DNA of 64,000 nt from assembly GCA_965112735.1 (NCBI GenBank), contig OZ218951.1:3782001-3846000 (forward strand). The letters are read 5' to 3'. This document shows positions 54,606 through 64,000 of this stretch, piece by piece; the stretch's first letter is position 1; each line of letters begins with the position of its first letter. Made by a program: the position numbers and the translations under genes. The notes beneath the pieces are model-generated. The model was given only the letters and a program-made list of their open reading frames with translations. It had not been told where the DNA came from and did not search any database. Origin of the DNA: Phaeosaccion multiseriatum (Eukaryota > Ochrophyta, other classes).

Positions 54606-56774
54606 ATGCGGCAGGAGGCGGAGCAGGACGCGGAGGCTCTCTTGCAGGAAGACGCAGACGTTTTCTATGGAGCTGTAGATGATGCGAAGGCCGCGGGGAG
54701 GGAGGTGATTTTGCCACTAAGGGAGGAGGTTGTGCCGCTGAGTGGGGGGCTCAAGTCCCCAATCCACAGGGAGCGGAGAGCGCAATCATGGTTCTCTTTT
54801 CGTGGCGTACCAAGAAGTGTGGCTGGCGCTCTTGGGGTTGTGGGCCAAGCAGGCACCTCGTCCTTGAACTTGGCGAGCGACGGTGAGTGTGTGTGTGCGC
54901 TTTGTGAATGGTGTGGTGTGTACTGCGTGCTCTCACACTCTCCCTCCTTTCACAGACTCTATGTTGCACCAAAGGAGCTGGCGAGCCGGCACCTTTTCTT
55001 CTCGGGCATTGAATACATTTCTCAGGCGGATCGAGGAAGATGCTCGCATAACATATTATTTGGACAGCGACCGTGAGGAGGAGGAGGAGGAGGAGGAGGA
55101 GAGGGGTGAAGTGAAGGCTGGTGGAGTGGGACGCGCGGTGCTGACCTTTATCAAGGGGATGGTAGGGTCGTACATATTGTACACGCCCAAACTCTCCCAC
55201 AATGGTGGCATGCTCTTTACGGCAGTGGCTCTTCTCTTGACAGCGCTCTATTCGGCGGACAATATGCTCAGTTTGGTGGCGTGTGCGTCGAAGACGGTGA
55301 GCTGAATTCGAGACTTTCGCCCAATGGTTTGCTGCGGGCCTGTCCTAAAAGCGCCCTCCCTGCATTGCTTTGCACACACAAGGGTCTTCATTCATACGGG
55401 CAGATAGCAATGGCGGCTTTCGGGCCTCACGGGCAAACAGCAGTAGACATCTCGCTGGTGCTGAGCCAGATGGGCTTTTGTGTCACCTACGTCATCTTCG
55501 TCTCCACCAATCTCTCTCAAGTCCTGGCTATAGATGCCGATTCTCTAGTCTATTTGCAGGTACGAGAGCGAGAAAGGGCGAGGGGGAGAGCGTCCCGGGC
55601 CTTTCTCAACTATCAACGCTGAAACTCTCGCTGCGTGCAACACAATAGGTGCTCATCTACGTGCCGCTGTCGTTCATACGAAAGCTGAAGCGCATGGCGT
55701 TGATGATGGTGGTGGCCAATGTGTGCATGGGTGTGGGCATATTGCTCCTCATCTCGAGCAGCGCCACCAGGGTGATTGAGGGGGGCGAGGGGGTGGGGGA
55801 GGTGGAGCTCTTTGTACCCGAGAACAGCATCATCGTGGCCGGCGCGGTTGTCACGTGCTTCGAGGGAATCGGTAAGTCTCTCCTCTCCCCGCATTGACGT
55901 GCTTGCTAGAGGGCTCCTTGTCCCCTCCCCTGTCGTCTTGCCCTCACTCACTTACATCATTGCTGCTGCTCGCGGTTCGGCACTCCAGGTCTCGTCCTTC
56001 CTGTCCGAGACAGCCTCCCACCCGAGATCCACGACCAGTACCCACGCGTCGTTCTGCTCGTTATGGTGTCGCTGGGACTGTTCTTTGCGGGCTTCTCGAG
56101 TCTGGGGTACTACGCTTTCGGCGACGACATCAAAACCTTCATCTCCATGAATCTGCCGAGCGGCGGCCCCGCGTCCATCACGACCATCTCCCTGTATTCG
56201 ATCATGATCATCTTCTCCTTCCCCCTGCAGCTCTTCCCCGCCATCAAAGCACTGGTGAGTCTTGCAAAGCCCAAACGTGTTTCTTGTGCTCGAAATCGAC
56301 CCTCCCTCGGCTCTTCTTCTACTTCCCGCTGGTGCAGGAGCGGATGCTGGGGCTTTCTGGGCGCAAGGAGCACACAGGGAGGACCTTCTGCACAACCTGG
56401 ATTAAGAATCTGCTCAGAATCCTCACCGTGTCACGTACGTACAGTACGCAAGTATGTATTCACGTATGTTGGGCTGTTGTGTGACTCACTAAGACGTGCC
56501 CATCGCCATGTACTCCTTGTCCCGCGCCACAGTCATCGCCTTCATCGGCCTGCGGGCACGCGACTCCTTCGACTCCTTTGCGGGACTCATCGGGGGGCTT
56601 TGCTCGGCCCCCCTCGCCATCATCTACCCTCCTCTCTTCACTCTAAAGCTGAGGCGGAAGGACCTGTCCCCCGGCCAGAGGGTGTGGACCAGTGCAGCGC
56701 TGCTCACTGGGGGGGTGGGCTCGCTCATGGTCACGTACATTTCCATCGCGACGTGGGGCCGGAAAGAAGGTTGA
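54606..56774 (+). CDS. AAAP-family amino acid transporter (SLC32/36/38-like)
   Basis: About seven exons from ATG 54606. The first 140 residues are cytosolic and acidic, with a Glu run encoded by GAG repeats (55075-55102). The membrane domain starts AVLTFIKGMVGSYILYTPKL then SHNGGMLFTAVALLLTALYS, the typical first two helices of the AAAP family. Further segments include GPHGQTAVDISLVLSQMGFC and VTYVIFVSTNLSQVL; VLIYVPLSFIRKLKRMALMM; IIVAGAVVTCFEGIG then LVLPVRDSLP; VVLLVMVSLGLFFAGFSSLG then YYAFGDDIKT; and a C-terminal APLAIIYPPLFTLKLRRKDL. About eleven helices are expected. Substrate cannot be read from sequence; vacuolar or plasma-membrane amino acid transport is the family role. Confidence 0.88.
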
Positions 56775-57308
56775 GTTGACGAGCGCCGCAAAGACGAAAT
56801 GTGTGCCGCATCTTCCATCAATCATGGTCTCGGCCGGAGACAGCACCATCCCCCCCCCCCCACACACGAGATGCACTAGAGTTACAGAGGATTCTCCCCT
56901 GCGAGGCAGGCGAACACTGCTGCTCTACTGTGTCAATTTTGAAACAGCTCAAGATTTTGAAGGCTTCGTATGCCCCATACAATTGTAGAGACTTTAGAGT
57001 GCTTAGACTTTTGCCACCTTTTCTGGGAGGGTGTTCTCCGATCTGATTCAAATCAATACTCCCCCCTTTCCCCCTCAGTGCTGCTGCGTTCCTTACAGTA
57101 CTGCGCGTCGGCACGTCACGCTATCCATGCACGGACTCAATCAATGTACGATACGGGCCAGTTGAGGCAGTCGGTCAGCAGCTGGGCTGGATCAATGAAC
57201 TCAGCCCTATGATCAGACGCATACACCTGCACCCACCTTCATCAAGACCCTCCTTGCCTTGTTTTGGGGTGCTCTGCGTCTGTAGGGGTGGTGCGAAAGT
57301 GCGAAAGG
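56775..57308. other. Convergent intergenic region, no gene seen
   Basis: 534 bp between the stops of the AAAP and MFSD6-like genes. It contains a C run near 56851 and no supported coding sequence. Confidence 0.5.
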
Positions 57309-58916
57309 TTACATGCACACTGCTGCTCCTCTCTCGTCGATCTCCTCTCTCCTTGCTCCTCTCTCTTCTTGGAGGAACGCTCCATCGGGTACTGCCGGAA
57401 CAACCTCGTAGGGCTGGGTCATCTCCACGGACACGCCGCTCGCACCGGCAACAGACCTTGTCCTACAAGTACTCAAGTCTGCGATTCCCACTGAGAGGGC
57501 AGAGACAAGTGCCACGCAGACGCCTCCTCGGAAAGTGTTCACCGCCCCCTCTTTCTGGTACCAATAGCCTCCACCGAGAGCTCCTCCGGCAAAGCCCAAG
57601 CCCCAGTGCAAGCCCGTGACCACTCCTTGCATGACAGATGACTTTTTACCCGAGACATCATGAGCGAAAGTCGTGCTGGCTGACCACATAGCCGCAAAGG
57701 TTAACCCATGCAAAATTTCGCACTGAAGGAGAGAGAGCGGGAGAGGGGGAGTAAAAAAGAATGGGGAAACGTTTTGTTACTCAGGCAAAGCAGCTCACTC
57801 ACCGGCAAGACGGCCCACGGCTCGCGAAGCAAAGCGTAATAGGCGAAACGGAGCGCATATGCCAGCTGGGCAAGGACCATGACCCTCTTCACACCCAGGT
57901 ATCGATTGAGCGCCCCGGAGGCGGAGAAGAAGGGTACCTCTACGAAACAAGATATGGCACGAGCCAAACCGATTAGCAGTCCGCTCCGGACAAAGTAATG
58001 GTGAAAAACACGGCAAGAGTCGTCCAGCTCCTCAGCGCGCTCGGGGCCTGAGCAAGCACGTCCTTGGTCACGTCTTGCTGCTCTGTGGCGGAAGACAACG
58101 CTGCCATCAGGTCCGCGTTGAGCCCTGCAACGACTACGGCCAGGCTCAAGACAATGGCATACACGGAGAATACACCGGTCCACCCCAGGATGTCCTTGAA
58201 GCTCCCGGCAAGAAAGACCATTGTCCCAAAGCCCAGGGCGCCCCATAATCTTTGGCTGCCGTAGAGATCAGGCCCAATAGAAGCCATCACCGCGGCATCG
58301 AGAAGAGAACCGACAGGAGCGCTCAGGAAGGACACAACAACGACAATGGCCACCAACGCTGCACGTAATCCGAGGAGAGCGAGGCGAAGCCACGAGTTAC
58401 AAAATAGGCCGGCGAGGGGAGGCAAGCGGGGTAGACAAGCCTGCTCTTGGACCACTTTACTCACCAACGAAGTCGTCCACAAAGAGGTAGACGAACTGTC
58501 CAGCGCCTGACAACACGAGGCACCAAATAAACATCATACGATGGGTGGCAGTCCTGTCAGCGAAGTGGCACAGCGTAGGGGCCGCGACAAAGGCCACTAC
58601 GGGCGCCACAGAAGAAAGAACCCCGATGGCCGAGCCCTGAGTGGAGAAAGAGGAGGTGAGGGGCCCCGCGGGCGGGAGGAAGCAGATGAGGAACGTCGAC
58701 GGGTTGTAGGGGCTGGTACGAACACTCGGGCCGTTAGGTCCTCCCATACCTCGACATTCGAGGGGTTGGTACAAGCGAGGACAAGACGCAGCTTACCTTG
58801 AACGACTTCCCGGCCCAGAGGAGAGGCATGAACGGGAAGATGACGCCTTTGGAGCCAAACAGAGTGAAATACAATAGCTTGAGAACATGCCCTCTGCCGG
58901 CAGCTGCCGACGCCAT
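57309..58916 (-). CDS. MFSD6: MFSD6-like major facilitator superfamily transporter
   Basis: Starts at ATG 58916 (MASAAAGRGHVLKLLYFTLF then GSKGVIFPFMPLLW). Exon 2 carries GSAIGVLSSVAPVVAFVAAP TLCHFADRTATHRMMF, equivalent to the loop 2-3 motif of MFS proteins. Next come ALVAIVVVVSFLSAPVGSLL, RLWGALGFGTMVFLAGSFKD and FFTITLSGADC, then LIGLARAISCFVEVPFFSAS. The last exon starts CEILHGLTFAAMWSASTTFA and VVTGLHWGLGFAGGALGGGY, which closely matches the ELLHGxTFAAMW...GLHxGLGxxxGAxxGG block of the MFSD6/MFS_1_like family. The C-terminal tail is cytosolic and Glu/Arg-rich. About twelve helices are expected; substrate is unknown. Confidence 0.82.
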
Positions 58917-58929
58917 ATTCAAGCAAGAG

Positions 58930-59115
58930 CGGATGCCTCCGTCTCCACAGCTACCGGTGCTTCCGTCTCAACACGGCACCAGGCGTAGGCGTCTCGTCAA
59001 TGCAGGCGCCTGTCTTAGTAGCTACAGGCGCTTCTCAGGATGCGCTTTTGTCTTCACAGCTGCAGGCGCTTCTGTCTCAGCTACATGCGTAGGGAGGCTC
59101 CTTCTCATTCCTCGA
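58930..59115. repeat. Degenerate GCTACAGGCGCTTCT minisatellite
   Basis: A unit resembling CACAGCTGCAGGCGCTTCTG recurs five to seven times with drift between the MFSD6-like and NSMAF genes, that is inside the 347-bp divergent promoter. Confidence 0.65.
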
Positions 59116-59263
59116 CAGCCACAGACGATCCTTCTACCTCAGCTTAGAGCTTTTTGACATTAAGTGCCATCTATGCATCCGAGGAACCAACTAGTGTATC
59201 ATTCACAGCTGGCGGGATGAATCACATAAAAAAGCGAGTCGTTGATGTGTGAAAAGCGCCTTC

Positions 59264-62197
<2,934 letters not shown>

Positions 62198-63699
62198 TTG
62201 AAATAGGGGCAAGGTTGAGCTTTCCACTTGCAGAGACCTTGGATTTGGATGGAGCTTGCTTTGCACCAGTGCGAAGCGGGCTGGATGGGGGGGGGGGGTA
62301 TGCAAACCGCGGATTGGCACCCAACAAGTCGCTGGAGGTCATGGTGCCCGCCGACTGCTTACTGCTGTCTGTCTCGATGACTCCTTCCGCAGCAGCCTTT
62401 GACGAGAGCCCGGGAAGCGTGGGCTGGGACGTCACCTTTTGATTTGAGCCACGGAGACTGGTTATTTTCTTCATGCATTGCGCGGTTGCAGCAGCGCAAC
62501 CGCGATTGGACCATTTCGCAAACGGATGGACAACACACCAAGCTTTTATGGTGGCTCTTGCGACTCATGAGACTTGGCATGCGCGGCCACATGAGGGGCT
62601 CGGAGGATTGAATCTCGTACAGGACCTCCGTCTCGCGCCCTTTGCCTTGACGTTGTCTCTGAGGGTAGGGACTGTCGCCCTGCTCACTATCGCGTCCGCC
62701 CCAGGAGGCCACAGTCTCGTCTCCAGGGCCGAAGCTGTGTGACGGGGGGGGTGGTGGGGGGGGGAGCGGCGGATATATTTCGACATCTGGGTCCACGAGG
62801 TCTTCTTTTGGGTAACGTTACTTATGTAAGGTGCCGTGTGAGTGATGTTGGCCGTGTGGCAGTGGTCTGGACGGTGCGCAGGTCAGGGTGCCAGCGCTGG
62901 ACACAGGGAGATAAGTGCTACGTCTACGCATCTCTCTCGTTCGTAAGGGGCATGCACTTCCGTGCTAGTACCCAATGGGCCCAAGGCATTCAACCACACG
63001 CTATTCGGCTCCCCGCAGGGCTTCTCGGGCTCCGGGCTTCTGGGCCATAGCCCCCTTCAGGCTTCGGGCTTCTGCACCGCAGGCCAGCGGTCTGGGCTTC
63101 AGGCTTCTCAGGGGGGCTCAGCCAGGGGGGGGGGGGGGGAGATTATGCCAGGTTTCTGGCCGCAGGCCAGCCCCGGGCTTCTTGCTTTCGGCCGCAGGCC
63201 GCCTCAGCCAGGCTTCTGCTTATCGGGGGGACAGAGAAGCCCTGCCTGCTGGAGCCGACGCTATCAGCTGTTCGCCGGCGCGCGCCGGCGCGCTACCCGC
63301 TATTGGACTATTGCGCCCGGCGGGGGGGGCGGGGGGGGGGATCAGCTATTGATGGCGTGGCAATAGCGCAGCTATCGGCGAAAAGGGGCTAGGGGTGATA
63401 AGGGGTTCGAAGGGGTCAAAGCATCAGGTCGTCAAGGTTGGGGGGGGAAAACGGAAAAAGCAAACAATTGTAAGTCAACAAATTCTGATTCCCCCCCCCC
63501 TGGCCTCTTTCTGCCCTCCCCTCGTGCGCATCGCATATATTAGAGCACACCCATCATGAGAGCGAGGAAGAAGGACTGAATGATTGGCGACAGGCTTCTC
63601 TCTTTCATCTGCCGGCCTTTCCTTACCTAACCTATTTGCGCCGTCCGAAGAACGGAGACGTACATCACTCTCAAGTCCCAGATCCCCCCCCCTCTTGAG
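62198..63699. other. Intergenic region with G runs and GCCGGC repeats, no supported gene
   Basis: A frame at 62215-62442 (AETLDLDGACFAPV onward) is open but lacks an ATG and any family signature; it could be a 3' exon of NSMAF but no donor fits well. From about 63000 to 63400 there are GGCTTCTGG/CCGCAGGCC repeats, GCCGGCGCGCGCCGGCGC palindromes and GATAGC-type motifs like those at 41.8-42.3 kb. G runs occur at 62287, 62745, 63126 and 63321. Confidence 0.55.
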
Positions 63700-64000
63700 A
63701 TGATGTCTCTGTTCTTGAGAACTGGGCAAACGGACGGGCAGCAGCCACAGGAGAGTGCATCAAGGGGTTGGCTGGGTTCGCTTGCGGAGGAGGAGGAGGA
63801 GGAGGAGGAGAAGGAGGAGGAGGGAGAGGAAACTTTCTCTGGAGACGGAGAAGCGCCTCGTCAGGCAGAGGAGGAGGACGTTTGTGCAGCCGACGAGGCG
63901 CCTGTTTCGATGTCGGGCGCCTTGGCGCACGTTGTGCTTCGCTGGACAGTCATAAACGAGGTTCCTCCAGTCGTCTCTAAGCCCTCAGCCTACGTATCGC
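63700..64000 (+). CDS. 5' part of a possible gene running off the window
   Basis: From ATG 63700 the frame stays open to the end of the window (about 100 codons). It reads MMSLFLRTGQTDGQQPQESA, then a Glu run encoded by GAG repeats, an acidic segment, and LAHVVLRWTVINEVPPVVSK. No family is recognised. Splice sites inside it cannot be ruled out, so the protein sequence beyond the acidic stretch is tentative. Confidence 0.4.
   Translation, partial: MMSLFLRTGQTDGQQPQESASRGWLGSLAEEEEEEEEKEEEGEETFSGDGEAPRQAEEEDVCAADEAPVSMSGALAHVVLRWTVINEVPPVVSKPSAYVS

Noticed and set aside
62359-62796. Pro-rich minus-strand frame of 145 codons
   Set aside because: It is driven by a G run on the plus strand, has no family signature and no splice partners.

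Overview
This is nuclear DNA of a eukaryote, most probably a photosynthetic stramenopile (an alga with a secondary red plastid, for example a eustigmatophyte). Genes are broken by short GT-AG introns, mostly 70-210 nt, and no bacterial operon structure is seen. Two proteins, a TatA-type translocase subunit and a plastid-type ADP/ATP translocator, begin with a signal peptide followed by a Phe-containing cleavage region (LGFAPP and VEGFAA), as in the bipartite plastid presequences of heterokont algae. The species assignment is inference; the exon structures were read by eye from frame joins and splice sites, with no transcript evidence.

Layout: about 24 protein genes. 1-11 kb: Sel1-repeat secretory protein (+), AMT ammonium transporter (-), a nested foldback repeat, XRN 5'-3' exoribonuclease (-). 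10.8-19.4 kb: ORC5 (+), calmodulin-lysine methyltransferase CaMKMT (+), TMEM138 (-), AKTIP/FTS (+), an acidic-tailed possible TBC-like protein (-), Rab32-like GTPase (+). 19.4-27.8 kb: a UBA-domain rhomboid-like (UBAC2-type) gene (-) whose first intron appears to be 6,554 nt of almost uninterrupted GAG/GAA repeat. 28-36.6 kb: receiver-like/TPR/tandem cyclic-nucleotide-binding protein (+), IQ-motif protein (-), GID8 (+). 37.3-47.1 kb: TAF7 (-), TatA (+), plastid ADP/ATP translocator (-), a repeat island, a possible flagellar protein (-), calmodulin (+), CLP1 (-). 47.2-62.2 kb: a double PhoD-like protein (+), repeat island, AAAP amino-acid transporter (+), MFSD6-like transporter (-), NSMAF/FAN BEACH protein (+). 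62.2-64 kb: repeats and the 5' part of one further possible gene.

The genes are mostly unrelated housekeeping functions, but there are links. Calmodulin, the enzyme expected to methylate its Lys115, and a protein with seven or more IQ motifs lie in one window. TatA and the ADP/ATP translocator are adjacent, convergent and both plastid-directed. TMEM138 and FTS are a head-to-head pair linked in animals to cilia and dynein transport. Eighteen of the genes form nine head-to-head pairs separated by only 92-347 bp, and several convergent neighbours nearly touch or overlap at their 3' ends.

The most unusual features are the giant triplet-repeat intron (21,251-27,804), the nested palindromic element (5,230-6,015), the PhoD-like protein with two apparently degenerate phosphatase domains, and a cyclic-nucleotide-binding fold that seems to be split by a coiled coil.
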